Below are positions 8,008 through 16,590 of a stretch of DNA of 64,000 nt, in pieces. Within the stretch, counting starts at the first letter, position 1, and every line of letters begins with the position of its first letter. A model generated the notes under the pieces. It searched no databases. It worked only from the letters and a program-made list of their open reading frames with translations, and was not told the DNA's origin. The position numbers and the translations under genes were made by a program. This DNA comes from Listeria monocytogenes. Its GTDB lineage: Bacteria; Bacillota; Bacilli; Lactobacillales; Listeriaceae. Location of the stretch: NCBI RefSeq assembly GCF_013282665.1, contig NZ_CP054041.1:1718001-1782000 (forward strand). The letters are read 5' to 3'.

Positions 8008-9258
8008 TTATTTGCTGAATGTTTCATCTTGCAGTTTTCTAAGTTTCCAAACAGTAGTGGATTCATCTAATGAAACGTCTTCGTCTGTAATAAATGTTCC
8101 AGCTTTGATATTTCTGCGGGCTAGTACCTCACCGCTAATCAAGCCGATTGGAATGTGACCATTCGTTGCCATATCAACGTGAGTTTCCAGTACACCGCGT
8201 ACACAGAAACCACCAATACCATCTAATTTTTCACCGGCTGAAATATCTTTCTTAGCAACGGCAACTGTTTCGGAAACTGGTGCCCCCATTGGTACGATAG
8301 CATGATCGTGGTTCAACACAGCTTTTGCAATGGTTAGAGGTGTTTCAAGGCTTGCGAGGTGATAAGGGCGATAAAGAATGTGATGATCGCGGTCGCCTTT
8401 TTTCATGAGGTAGCTAAGTTCGTGACTAACGCCTTCATTTTGTCCTTTGACGATAACGAATACGCCAGGTGCTAAGCCATCTACATACTCTACAACGCCA
8501 AATTTGTTTAAAATACCACCTTGGTCTTTTAGGTCGAGGTCTTTGATGACAGAATCAACATCACCAGAAATACCATGCATTCCAACAACATCTGGTACAT
8601 AACCAATAGCATTAGAAAGTAAGTTCATTTCTGCCATTGTTTTTGTTCCATCTTGGAAAGCAGCTAGCATGTGAGACGCCATGTTTTTCCCGTCGGCTTC
8701 CACTTGGCAACTATCAGGGTTAGCGCTAATTTTAAGTTTATTATTTTTTCCTTTACCAGCGACAAGGACTTCCATACCCATTGATTTGGAAAATTCGTAA
8801 AGTTCAGTTATTGCAGCAGGTTCGTCGCCGTCGGAGCCAGTATATACGAGGCCAGCGCTGTCATATAATTTTTTCATTAACGGACCGATAGTAATATCAA
8901 TTTCTACATTAAGTAAAACGAGTTGTTTTTTAGCAAGTAAAGTTTCTAGGGAAATTTTTGCGCCGACTTCTGGAACACCAGTGGCATCGACGATCACTTC
9001 TACAAGATCAGAATGGATAATTTCTTTAAAGTCATTAGATAATAGAATTTTTTCTTTTTTGGTAGCTGTGGCATTGTAAGCATCTGCTGCTTTTTGTGCT
9101 GCTTCTATGTGAATATCGCTAATACCAACGACACTCATGCCTGGAATTGCGGCGATTTGCGAAATCATGCCGAATCCCATTTGACCAGCGCCGATAACAC
9201 CAACGCGAATCGGATTATTTTCGTTCTCACGAGCAAGTAACTGTCTATATAAAGTCAT
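8008..9258 (-). CDS. NAD(P)-binding SAF-domain oxidoreductase of the srl operon
   Basis: This 416-residue protein is the first gene of the srl operon. Its N-terminal Rossmann domain has the dinucleotide motif IGAGQMGFG (about residues 22-30) and resembles homoserine-dehydrogenase-like proteins. The C-terminal part (about 330-400) is an SAF domain, seen in AVAKKDISAGEKL and ARRNIKAGTFI. The reaction is unknown. No short-chain sorbitol-6-phosphate dehydrogenase (SrlD) is encoded in this operon, so this protein is a candidate for oxidising the imported hexitol phosphate, though SAF domains more often bind sugars or serve dehydratases. Confidence 0.75.
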   Translation of the reverse strand: MTLYRQLLARENENNPIRVGVIGAGQMGFGMISQIAAIPGMSVVGISDIHIEAAQKAADAYNATATKKEKILLSNDFKEIIHSDLVEVIVDATGVPEVGAKISLETLLAKKQLVLLNVEIDITIGPLMKKLYDSAGLVYTGSDGDEPAAITELYEFSKSMGMEVLVAGKGKNNKLKISANPDSCQVEADGKNMASHMLAAFQDGTKTMAEMNLLSNAIGYVPDVVGMHGISGDVDSVIKDLDLKDQGGILNKFGVVEYVDGLAPGVFVIVKGQNEGVSHELSYLMKKGDRDHHILYRPYHLASLETPLTIAKAVLNHDHAIVPMGAPVSETVAVAKKDISAGEKLDGIGGFCVRGVLETHVDMATNGHIPIGLISGEVLARRNIKAGTFITDEDVSLDESTTVWKLRKLQDETFSK

Positions 9259-9272
9259 TTCAAGTTCCTCCT

Positions 9273-9286
9273 AGTAATCGTTTTCA
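9273..9286 (-). promoter_or_regulatory. cre site (CcpA operator) in the srl operon leader
   Basis: On the minus strand TGAAAACGATTACT matches the cre consensus TGWNANCGNTNWCA at 13 of 14 positions. It lies between the promoter and the ribosome-binding site of the first srl gene, where CcpA would act as a roadblock under glucose. Confidence 0.65.
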
Positions 9287-9342
9287 TTTATTAAAATAAA
9301 ACTCCGGATAAAGCTATTTTATCCTAATAAACGAATTTTGTA

Positions 9343-9369
9343 ACATTTGTCACTTATGGTGACAAATGT
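9343..9369 (-). promoter_or_regulatory. Palindromic operator, probably of the SorC-type regulator
   Basis: ACATTTGTCAC (9343-9353) and its exact complement GTGACAAATGT (9359-9369) flank a 5-base centre. The site lies just downstream of the srl promoter. A variant of the same half-site recurs upstream of the regulator gene itself (10507-10522). Confidence 0.75.
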
Positions 9370-9385
9370 CGTATTTCACAAATTA

Positions 9386-9414
9386 AATATAACACTTTAA
9401 CATTTTTTCGTCAA
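9386..9414 (-). promoter_or_regulatory. SigmaA promoter of the srl operon
   Basis: On the minus strand TTGACG (9409-9414) and TATATT (9386-9391) are 17 bases apart. Transcription would start near 9379 and run through the operator at 9343-9369. Confidence 0.82.
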
Positions 9415-9449
9415 TGGAATATTATATGTTTTTATTTTTTAGAGAAATA

Positions 9450-9484
9450 AAAAAAGCTCATTCCATTGTGGGAGAGAGCTTTTG
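9450..9484 (-). terminator. Terminator after the SorC-type regulator gene
   Basis: AAAAGCTC (9452-9459) pairs with GAGCTTTT (9476-9483), and a T-run follows on the minus strand. It lies between the regulator stop and the srl promoter. Confidence 0.65.
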
Positions 9485-9516
9485 GAGATTATAAATTTTA
9501 TGATTAAGAATAATGA

Positions 9517-10464
9517 CTAATTATTTTTTTGAAGAATGTATTCAGCCATTCTATCAGTAATCACAATCACATCTATCAATCCAGCGTCAAGAGCAGCAAC
9601 TAACGCTTCTTTTTTTTGTAGTCCGTTTGCGAGCGCGACGACAGTTGGGATATTTTTTAGTTCCTCTAAACTAAGGCCGATGACATGGGTATTAATTTCT
9701 GTGTTTGCTTCTTTACCATCTGCTGTGAAGAAGCGTGAATTAATATCACCTACAACATCTCTATAGCGTAGTTCTTCAATATCTTCTGAATTAATATAGC
9801 CGATTTCTTCCATTGTGCTGTGATTATAAGGACTTGAAACGCCGACAATAGCCATATCAACGGTTTTTCCTTCTTCTAATACTTCACTAATATACTTGTT
9901 TTTGGATAAATCAGTTTTCATCTCTGTATCTTCAACGAGCGCAGGAGCATACAAATATTTGGAATGACATTTCATTTTTTTCTTTAAATCATAACAAATT
10001 TGATTGGAGTGCAGATCAATATCACTCGAGCCCATTCCGCCGATAAGTGGAATAATTGTTAAATCTTTGTGCGGGATAAAAGGGAATTCATTAGCGAATT
10101 TGCGGATGGTTTTCCCCCATGAAATACCTAGAGTGTTTACCTTAGCAATTCTTTTACTTAGGGTATAAGCCGCTTCTTTGGCAAGGAAATTCAGTGCTTC
10201 TTCCTCAGACATATCGTGTGTTGCGACGACAATCGCTTCCTCTAAACCGAACTTTTCTTCTAATTTTTGTTCTAAATCTACCGTATAGTATGTTTCGTCT
10301 TTAATGAAGATTTCAACAATACCTAAGTCTTTCGCGCGTTGCAAGGTTTTAGAAATAATCGATCTTGATATCCCGATTTTTTTGGCAATTTGTGCTTGGG
10401 TCCAGCCATAGTGATAGTACCACGTAGCGATTTTTACCATATCTCTTTTTTCTTCCCATTTCAT
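9517..10464 (-). CDS. SorC/DeoR-type sugar-sensing transcriptional regulator of the srl operon
   Basis: The 315-residue protein has an N-terminal helix-turn-helix (YGWTQAQIAKKIGISRSIIS, about residues 19-38) and a sugar-phosphate-binding SorC domain (VNTLGISWGKT, IPLIGGMG, VALANGLQKKEAL). Members bind operators as tetramers and respond to phosphorylated sugars. The ATG at 10464 is chosen because GGAGG lies 8 bases before it (10473-10477). An ATG at 10479 overlaps that ribosome site and is unlikely. It immediately precedes the srl operon on the same strand and probably regulates both it and itself. Confidence 0.85.
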   Translation of the reverse strand: MKWEEKRDMVKIATWYYHYGWTQAQIAKKIGISRSIISKTLQRAKDLGIVEIFIKDETYYTVDLEQKLEEKFGLEEAIVVATHDMSEEEALNFLAKEAAYTLSKRIAKVNTLGISWGKTIRKFANEFPFIPHKDLTIIPLIGGMGSSDIDLHSNQICYDLKKKMKCHSKYLYAPALVEDTEMKTDLSKNKYISEVLEEGKTVDMAIVGVSSPYNHSTMEEIGYINSEDIEELRYRDVVGDINSRFFTADGKEANTEINTHVIGLSLEELKNIPTVVALANGLQKKEALVAALDAGLIDVIVITDRMAEYILQKNN

Positions 10465-10506
10465 TCTATTTACCTCCATTTTACATAATAATGGAACAAA
10501 AGTTAT

Positions 10507-10522
10507 ACATTGTCACAAATGT
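10507..10522 (-). promoter_or_regulatory. Second candidate operator, upstream of the SorC-type regulator gene
   Basis: ACATTGTCACAAATGT contains GTCACAAATGT, one base different from the half-site GTGACAAATGT found at the srl promoter. This suggests autoregulation. The rest of 10480-10835 is AT-rich with no gene that I can support. Confidence 0.5.
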
Positions 10523-10835
10523 TTTATGCTAATAGTATCACAGATTCGACCTTCTGAAAAGGATGCAGATAAATATGGCGCTTTTATAAAGAGAAATTAC
10601 TTTTTAGTCTAATTTCAAGTGATTTTTACTAATTTGTGTCAAAATAAAAAACAATTTTTTTCGTGATTTACGAGTAATTTTGCAAGCATTCTTAAAAATA
10701 AATTAACAAAGAGTTTGTAATTCCTTCTCCATAGAGAAAATTTTCTAATTCAAGCGTGGCAGTATTAGTTTAGTCCTTAGCAACCCTAGCAATATACTAC
10801 TTACTCATTCATGTTAGAATAGGAGTGGGTTTTTA

Positions 10836-11374
10836 GTGGAACATTTATTTACTTACAAAGAATTTGTTAGCATGATGAAAAATTACGGTATAAAACACAA
10901 AAAAGCAAACTAAAATGCGCTGAAAATATTTTGACTAATTCTACGGAACCCAATAGTGTCATTTTATTACTAAATGGATACATAAGTAGTTACATATGTG
11001 AGTCACCTGAAAAACTTTTATCTGTTTTTGAACCAGGTACATTTTGACGTTATTCTATACTAGAAGAATTCCCCCCAATTGTAACAAATATTGCACTTTC
11101 AGATGATTGTGTCGTGTATGAGTATAAAAAAGAAGACATTGAATATGCTTTATCCTTATTTCTAGAAAACTTTGGCTTTCAATATTTCTTTTTAAAAAAG
11201 ATTGGACGTCATTTATACTGTAGGGCTTTACTTAATGAAAAAGCATTAGGACTAGAGAAAGAGTACCCGTGGATGTATATTACGGACAGCTTACTACTTT
11301 TCATTCTGCTCATTATCGCAACTTACTCCGTCGGAAAACGGACAGCAAAGAAAAAACAACAAGACGAAGAATAA
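10836..11374 (+). pseudogene. Decayed Crp/Fnr-like cyclic-nucleotide-binding-fold gene
   Basis: A GTG preceded by AGGAGTGGG opens VEHLFTYKEFVSMM and stops after 25 codons at TAA (10911). Shifting frame by one restores a Crp-type effector domain reading (ILTNSTEPNSVILLLNGYIS, then LLSVFEPGTF). This is broken again by TGA at about 11046, before YSILEEFPP continues to 11374. The last 86 codons (from the ATG at 11114) form an intact open frame that may be annotated as a small protein. The expected helix-turn-helix is not recognisable; a hydrophobic stretch (SLLLFILLIIATYSVG) stands in its place. One frameshift plus one stop indicate a pseudogene. The same family is intact at 58770-59471. Confidence 0.6.
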
Positions 11375-11381
11375 GCGCAAC

Positions 11382-11423
11382 AAAAAACAGCTTGAAAATG
11401 AGAAGTTACCTCGTTTTCAAGCT
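11382..11423 (-). terminator. Terminator of cbpA
   Basis: AGCTTGAAAATGAG (11389-11402) pairs with CTCGTTTTCAAGCT (11410-11423) with one G-T wobble. On the minus strand it is followed by a T-run (11382-11387). Confidence 0.8.
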
Positions 11424-11430
11424 GGTTCTA

Positions 11431-12066
11431 TTATTTTTCGATTTTTTCAGTTTCTACGACACGAAGTCCTTTACGTTCTAAGTGAGAAACAATTTCGTTT
11501 TTCTTCTCTTCCGTTACGCCAACTGGTAAGGAAACAAGTACACGACGAATGAAATCTTCTGTTTGATTATCTAACGTAATCAAACTTGCGATACTCGAAT
11601 AACGATCGATAATTTTAGTGATTTTAGTTAATGCACCTTGAACTTCACCTGTTGCAATCGTAAGTACGTAGCTAGTTGTCTTTACATTCCAACCATCTTG
11701 AAGCAAACCAAGTAATTTCCCATGCGTTAAAATACCATAAAAGTTACCTTGTTCATTCAAAACAGCAATATATGGAAGCTCTTTAATTGTAAAGAACACT
11801 TCAAAGAAAGAGGCATTAACACAAATGTGCTTCGTTGCATTTTTAATTAAACTCATTACTGGATCACTAAGACTTCCGCCATTAGCAGCATGTTTGTAGA
11901 TATGCATTTTATAGATGTTGCCTAAGAATTTTTCCCCTTTTTCGTCTAATACAGGAACACAGCGATAACCAGATTCTTCTAGTAGATGGATAGCCTCTTG
12001 TAAAGTTGCATCTCCAGGGACGGTTGTTAAATTTATTTTAGGGATACAAAGGTTTTTTATCAACAT
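11431..12066 (-). CDS. cbpA: CBS-domain protein, c-di-AMP-binding protein A homologue
   Basis: The 211-residue product carries two CBS motifs: TVPGDATLQEAIHLLEESG near the N-terminus and a second around ASFFEVFFTIKELPYIAVL. An ACT-like C-terminal segment follows (SYVLTIATGEVQGALTKIT). By position and domains it corresponds to the L. monocytogenes protein isolated as a c-di-AMP binder and named CbpA, whose downstream role is unknown to me. The ATG at 12066 is chosen because GGAGTG lies just upstream (12073-12078). The open frame extends to 12132, but that extension looks like leader sequence. It is transcribed alone, ending at the terminator at 11382-11423. Confidence 0.8.
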   Translation of the reverse strand: MLIKNLCIPKINLTTVPGDATLQEAIHLLEESGYRCVPVLDEKGEKFLGNIYKMHIYKHAANGGSLSDPVMSLIKNATKHICVNASFFEVFFTIKELPYIAVLNEQGNFYGILTHGKLLGLLQDGWNVKTTSYVLTIATGEVQGALTKITKIIDRYSSIASLITLDNQTEDFIRRVLVSLPVGVTEEKKNEIVSHLERKGLRVVETEKIEK

Positions 12067-12272
12067 GTTCTTCACTCCATTCTTCTTCCTCTTCATTTTA
12101 TCGTAAAGTAGCGCTTTTGTATAGAAAATCACTATGAATGCATTTAGAATCTAACGAAGATGTAATTTTTTCAGATATATAGGACGAATTATGGTTTAAG
12201 GTTTAATTTTTCTTAAAAAAGTGTATTATTAAATATGCTATGTAAAATTGTAAACAGAAAGAAGGACTTGAA

Positions 12273-13454
12273 ATGCAAAAAGAAATCTTGAATTTTGATT
12301 ATTATAATCCTACTCATATTATTTTTGGTAAAAATCGTCTAGAAGAACTAAATGAAGTGATCCCCGAAGATAAAAAAGTGTTGATTTTATACGGTGGCGG
12401 TAGTGTTAAGAGATTTGGGACACTTGATAAAGTAAAAGCAGCTCTTAAAACTAGAGATGTTGGTGAGTTTGGCGGCATCGAAGCGAATCCTACATACGAA
12501 ACATTAATAAAAGCTATTCAATTAGTAAAAGAAGAAAACTATGACTTTTTACTTGCTGTTGGTGGTGGCTCTGTTATTGATGGTACGAAATTTGTAGCCG
12601 CTGGAGCATTATTTGACGATGATCCAATCCATATTTTTGGTAGCGGGATTGGCGAAAAACGTCCGATTACGAAAGCTCTTCCTTTTGGAACAGTATTAAC
12701 TTTGCCAGCAACTGGTTCTGAAATGAATAGTGGGGGTGTCATTACTTTTGTGGAGAAGAAAGCGAAACTCAGCTTTGGTAGTGCTTATACTTATCCAATC
12801 TTCTCTTTACTTGACCCAGAACTCACATACACGCTTCCAAAACGGCAGCTAGCGAATGGCATTATGGATGCGTATGTGCATGTAATGGAACAATATATGA
12901 CTTATCCAGTAGGTGCTTTATTACAAGATCGTTATGCCGAAAGTCTGCTACAAACTTTAATCGAAATTGGTCCAGATGTTATTAAAGAAGATAATCATGA
13001 TTACAATACACGCGCGACTTTTATGTGGTCAGCTACAAATGCGCTTAATGGAACGTTGTCAAGAGGTGTTCCGCAAGACTGGGCAAGCCATAGTTTAGGT
13101 CACGAAATCACAGCACTATACGGAATTGACCATGCGCGCACATTAGCGATTGTTCTTCCCTCGCTTTTAAATGTTCGTCGTAATGAAAAAAAAGATAAAT
13201 TAGTGCAATACGCAGAACGAGTATGGGGGATTTTGAGTGGTAGTGATGAAGAAAAAATAGATGCAGCGATCCTTAAAACACGTGAGTTCTTTGAAAGCTT
13301 AGGGGCAGGGACTAGATTTAGTGATTATGGGCTTGGTGAAGAAGTGGTCGATTTACTAGTTGACCAATTAGAACGCCATGGTTTAACGAATATTTCAGAA
13401 CGAGGCGACCAAACGCTAGAAATTTCTCGTCAAATTTATACAAATGCTTTATAA
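12273..13454 (+). CDS. Iron-containing (NADH-dependent) alcohol dehydrogenase, BdhA/YugJ type
   Basis: This 393-residue protein belongs to the family III metal alcohol dehydrogenases. It shows NAD-binding GGGSVIDGTKF (about residue 96), TGSEMNSG, and the metal-binding run MDAYVHVMEQY with HSLGHEITALYGIDHARTLAI. It would interconvert aldehydes and alcohols (butanol-type) in the cytoplasm to balance NADH. A clear AGAAAGAAGGAC ribosome site precedes the ATG. Annotation as butanol dehydrogenase is by similarity; the physiological substrate is unknown. Confidence 0.88.
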   Translation: MQKEILNFDYYNPTHIIFGKNRLEELNEVIPEDKKVLILYGGGSVKRFGTLDKVKAALKTRDVGEFGGIEANPTYETLIKAIQLVKEENYDFLLAVGGGSVIDGTKFVAAGALFDDDPIHIFGSGIGEKRPITKALPFGTVLTLPATGSEMNSGGVITFVEKKAKLSFGSAYTYPIFSLLDPELTYTLPKRQLANGIMDAYVHVMEQYMTYPVGALLQDRYAESLLQTLIEIGPDVIKEDNHDYNTRATFMWSATNALNGTLSRGVPQDWASHSLGHEITALYGIDHARTLAIVLPSLLNVRRNEKKDKLVQYAERVWGILSGSDEEKIDAAILKTREFFESLGAGTRFSDYGLGEEVVDLLVDQLERHGLTNISERGDQTLEISRQIYTNAL

Positions 13455-13537
13455 TCAATCATAAAATTTTTGCGCAAATCATTAGAGAAGAAATTTGCTA
13501 ACTTGAATAAAAAACAAAAGAAAGAAGGCGAAATTTC

Positions 13538-15016
13538 TTGAGTACCAAAAAGGAAAAAACGTTTTTCGGGCATCCGCGCGGCTTAGCAACATTATTTAAT
13601 ACCGAATTCTGGGAGCGATTCTCCTATTACGGAATGCGCGCACTATTACTTTATTATATGTATACTGCAGTAGCAGACGGTGGACTTGGATTTAGCCAGT
13701 CTACTGCAACGGCGATTATGTCTATTTATGGTTCACTAGTATTTATGTCAGGGGTCATTGGTGGATGGTTTGCTGACCGTGTCTTAGGGGCGCGGCAGAC
13801 GATTTTTTACGGTGGCGTACTGATTATGGTGGGTCATATTGTCCTTGCAATTCCTAGTGGAGGAGCAGCGGCATTATTTGGTTCCATGGCGTTTATTATT
13901 CTTGGAACTGGACTGCTTAAACCGAATGTTTCTAACGTTGTTGGGGATTTATATCCAGCGGGCGATAATCGTCGTGATGCTGGTTTTAGTATTTTCTACA
14001 TGGGTATCAACTTAGGTGCATTTATTGCGCCACCAATTGTTTCAGCTGTTTCTGATAACGCTGGAAGTTACCATGCTGGTTTCGGTGTGGCAGCTGTTGG
14101 TATGGCAATTGCACTTGTTGTGTATGTTCTTACAGGAAAACGTTACTTAAAAGATGCTGGTAAAAAAGCGCCAAATCCGCTTCAAAGATCAGAAGCAAAA
14201 AGTCTTACATTCAAAATAATCGGCATTGTTTTAGGTATAGGATTATTAATTGCTGTTTTAAGCTTAATTACAGGTAGCTTAACAATTGATACAATTATTC
14301 TTGCTGTAACGGTGATGGGCGTTGGTGTTCCACTCGCTTACTTTATTATGATGATGACTAGCAAGAAAACCGAGCCGGACGAAAAATCACGTTTAACTGC
14401 CTACATACCGTTATTCTTAATCGCAGTATTATTTTGGATGATTGAAGAACAAGGCTCGTCCACATTGGCGCTTTTCGCGGCAGAAAGAACGGATTTATCT
14501 ATTTGGGGTCTAAACTTAAATCCAGCTAATTTCCAGTCGCTAAATCCAGTGTTTGTAATAACGCTTTCACCAATCTTTGCCTGGATTTGGACAAAGCTTG
14601 GTGATAGACAACCATCTACACCACGTAAATTTGCGCTTGGACTATTCTTCGCTGGTTTATCTTTCGTTGTTATGATGCTACCTGGTATTTTGCATGGAAA
14701 CACAACAACGCTTGTAAGTCCGCTTTGGTTGGTTCTAAGTTTCTTCATCTGTATTTTCGGTGAAATGTTTATCTCACCAGTCGGATTATCTGCAACGACA
14801 AAACTAGCGCCAAAAGCCTTTGCTTCACAAACGATGAGCTTATGGTTCTTGTCAGATGCAATGGGACAATCATTTAACGCGCAATTAACGCAATTATTTA
14901 ATCCTGACACAGAAATTGCTTATTTCGGGATTACTGGTTTTGTAGCAATTGCTTTTGCGGTAGCATTATTCATTTTTGCGCCATTCTTGAAAAAATATAT
15001 GAAAGGCGTTCATTAA
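13538..15016 (+). CDS. POT/PTR2 family proton-dependent di-/tripeptide transporter
   Basis: The 492-residue protein has about 14 membrane segments. It carries the POT signatures EFWERFSYYGMRALL (ExxER motif, about residues 24-38) and FYMGINLGAFIAPP. It imports di- and tripeptides with protons across the cytoplasmic membrane. The start is TTG at 13538 with AAGAAGG 9 bases upstream. It lies 83 bases after the alcohol dehydrogenase without an obvious terminator between. Confidence 0.9.
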   Translation: MSTKKEKTFFGHPRGLATLFNTEFWERFSYYGMRALLLYYMYTAVADGGLGFSQSTATAIMSIYGSLVFMSGVIGGWFADRVLGARQTIFYGGVLIMVGHIVLAIPSGGAAALFGSMAFIILGTGLLKPNVSNVVGDLYPAGDNRRDAGFSIFYMGINLGAFIAPPIVSAVSDNAGSYHAGFGVAAVGMAIALVVYVLTGKRYLKDAGKKAPNPLQRSEAKSLTFKIIGIVLGIGLLIAVLSLITGSLTIDTIILAVTVMGVGVPLAYFIMMMTSKKTEPDEKSRLTAYIPLFLIAVLFWMIEEQGSSTLALFAAERTDLSIWGLNLNPANFQSLNPVFVITLSPIFAWIWTKLGDRQPSTPRKFALGLFFAGLSFVVMMLPGILHGNTTTLVSPLWLVLSFFICIFGEMFISPVGLSATTKLAPKAFASQTMSLWFLSDAMGQSFNAQLTQLFNPDTEIAYFGITGFVAIAFAVALFIFAPFLKKYMKGVH

Positions 15017-15144
15017 AGGAATTAAGCGCACTTTCTCCTTATTTGGAGGAAGTGTTTTTTTGTGCTAGTAATTAATTAGTTTGCCATTAACTCTTAAGAT
15101 TGCTACTATTAAAGGGAGAAGTGATAATTTAAAGGAGTGTATAC

Positions 15145-15852
15145 ATGGAATCATCAAGCAGGGTAGTTATTTATTTAACGCGACATGGAAAGACGATTTT
15201 AAACACACTTGATCGGGTGCAGGGCTGGGCTGACTCGCCGCTCACTGAAGAAGGAGCACTTGTTGCGCATGATTTAGGTCGTGGTTTAAAGGGGACTAAT
15301 TTTGTAGCCGCTTACGCAAGTGACCGAGGTCGTGCCATCGAAACCGCAAGAATTGTCATGAAAGAAAGCGACAACCATCATCTGAAACTGGAAAAATTAG
15401 CTGAAATGCGTGAATTTGGTTTCGGCAAATTTGAAGGAGAATATAACCATGCTGTTTTAAAAATGGTTGCAAAGGCGCACGGTTTTGAATCTATTGAAAG
15501 CTATTATGATAAAACTTCTGAAAATAATTCCAATATTGTCATTGATACGGTGCACAAAATGGACGAGACTGGCATGACGGAAAACTCGGCTATTTTTGAA
15601 GAAAGACTAAGTGCGGGACTTAATACCATTCTTTCCGATGCCAAGAAGCGTGGCGGTGGAGATGTCTTAGTAGTAGCGCACGGTATGGTTATTCATCGCA
15701 TTATTGAAATGATTGATCCTAGTAAAAATTTACGAATTATTGAAAATGCCAGCGTGACAAAAGTTATTTTTGAAAACGGAACTTATTCGATTGAGGAACC
15801 TGGGAATATGTTTTATGTAGAAGCTGGAAAAAAAGCGCAAGGAGGAGTTTAA
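15145..15852 (+). CDS. Histidine phosphatase superfamily protein (phosphoglycerate mutase-like), copy 1
   Basis: The 235-residue protein has the RHGK phosphohistidine motif (YLTRHGKTILNT, about residue 11), a YASDRGRAIETA motif, and the C-terminal VVAHGM histidine. It may act as a phosphatase or a cofactor-dependent mutase. It is followed with no spacer by a paralogue in the same frame order. The length fits the superfamily. Confidence 0.82.
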   Translation: MESSSRVVIYLTRHGKTILNTLDRVQGWADSPLTEEGALVAHDLGRGLKGTNFVAAYASDRGRAIETARIVMKESDNHHLKLEKLAEMREFGFGKFEGEYNHAVLKMVAKAHGFESIESYYDKTSENNSNIVIDTVHKMDETGMTENSAIFEERLSAGLNTILSDAKKRGGGDVLVVAHGMVIHRIIEMIDPSKNLRIIENASVTKVIFENGTYSIEEPGNMFYVEAGKKAQGGV

Positions 15853-16548
15853 GTGGCAACAGGAAAACTAAATGTGTATTTAGTTAGACACGGCAAAACG
15901 ATGTTCAATACATCGCGTCGCGTGCAAGGCTGGTCAGATACACCATTAACAAATGAGGGAATCGAAGTGGCAGAGTTTTTAGGTCGTGGTCTTCGTGAAA
16001 CCCCATTTGATGCTGTTTATACGAGTGATCGTGGTCGAACAATTGAGACGGCGGGTATCATTTTATGTGAAAGCAAGCAGGTGCATTTGGAAATAAATGA
16101 ACTACGTGATTTCCGTGAGTTTGGTTTCGGTAAATTTGAAGGTGAGTATGAAGATATTATGTTTGGAAAAGTGATGGAGCATCTTGGTTTCCAGTCGATG
16201 GAAGAAGCTTTTGAAGAATTTGGCGATGATGGTTATCAAATTGTCTCAGAAACAGTAGCGAAAATTGATGAAACTGGTATGTCCGAAAATTGGGATGCAA
16301 TGGTAGCTAGATTAAAAAATGCTTTAGACATAGTTAGTACAGAAAATCAGGCGGAAAATGCCAACGTTTTAGTGGTTTCCCACGGAATGGCTATCAATAC
16401 GATTATATCTTTCTTTGATAAGTCATTAATTAATCCAGACTTAGCTAATGCAAGTGTTACAAGACTTGGATTTGAAAATGGTGAATGGACAATTGAGACA
16501 GTGAATGATTTAAGTTATATTGAAGCCGGAAAGTTAGTTTTAGTTTAA
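15853..16548 (+). CDS. Histidine phosphatase superfamily protein (phosphoglycerate mutase-like), copy 2
   Basis: The 231-residue protein is closely related to the preceding one: YLVRHGKTMFNTS, VQGWSDTPLT, YTSDRGRTIETA, EFGFGKFEGEY and VVSHGM align one for one. It starts with GTG directly after the stop of copy 1. Its ribosome site AAGGAGGAG lies inside the end of copy 1, so the two are co-translated. The pair looks like a local tandem duplication. Confidence 0.82.
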   Translation: MATGKLNVYLVRHGKTMFNTSRRVQGWSDTPLTNEGIEVAEFLGRGLRETPFDAVYTSDRGRTIETAGIILCESKQVHLEINELRDFREFGFGKFEGEYEDIMFGKVMEHLGFQSMEEAFEEFGDDGYQIVSETVAKIDETGMSENWDAMVARLKNALDIVSTENQAENANVLVVSHGMAINTIISFFDKSLINPDLANASVTRLGFENGEWTIETVNDLSYIEAGKLVLV

Positions 16549-16550
16549 AA

Positions 16551-16588
16551 AAATCCAGAATGGCATAAAGGCCATTCTGGATTTTTTA
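16551..16588. terminator. Bidirectional terminator
   Basis: The 12-bp perfect stem ATCCAGAATGGC (16553-16564) pairs with 16571-16582 around a 6-base loop, with A/T tracts on both sides, between convergent genes. Confidence 0.92.
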
Positions 16589-16590
16589 AG

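Noticed and set aside
11269-11481. 70-codon plus-strand frame overlapping the pseudogene end and cbpA terminator
   Set aside because: It runs through the terminator into antisense of cbpA and has no family likeness.
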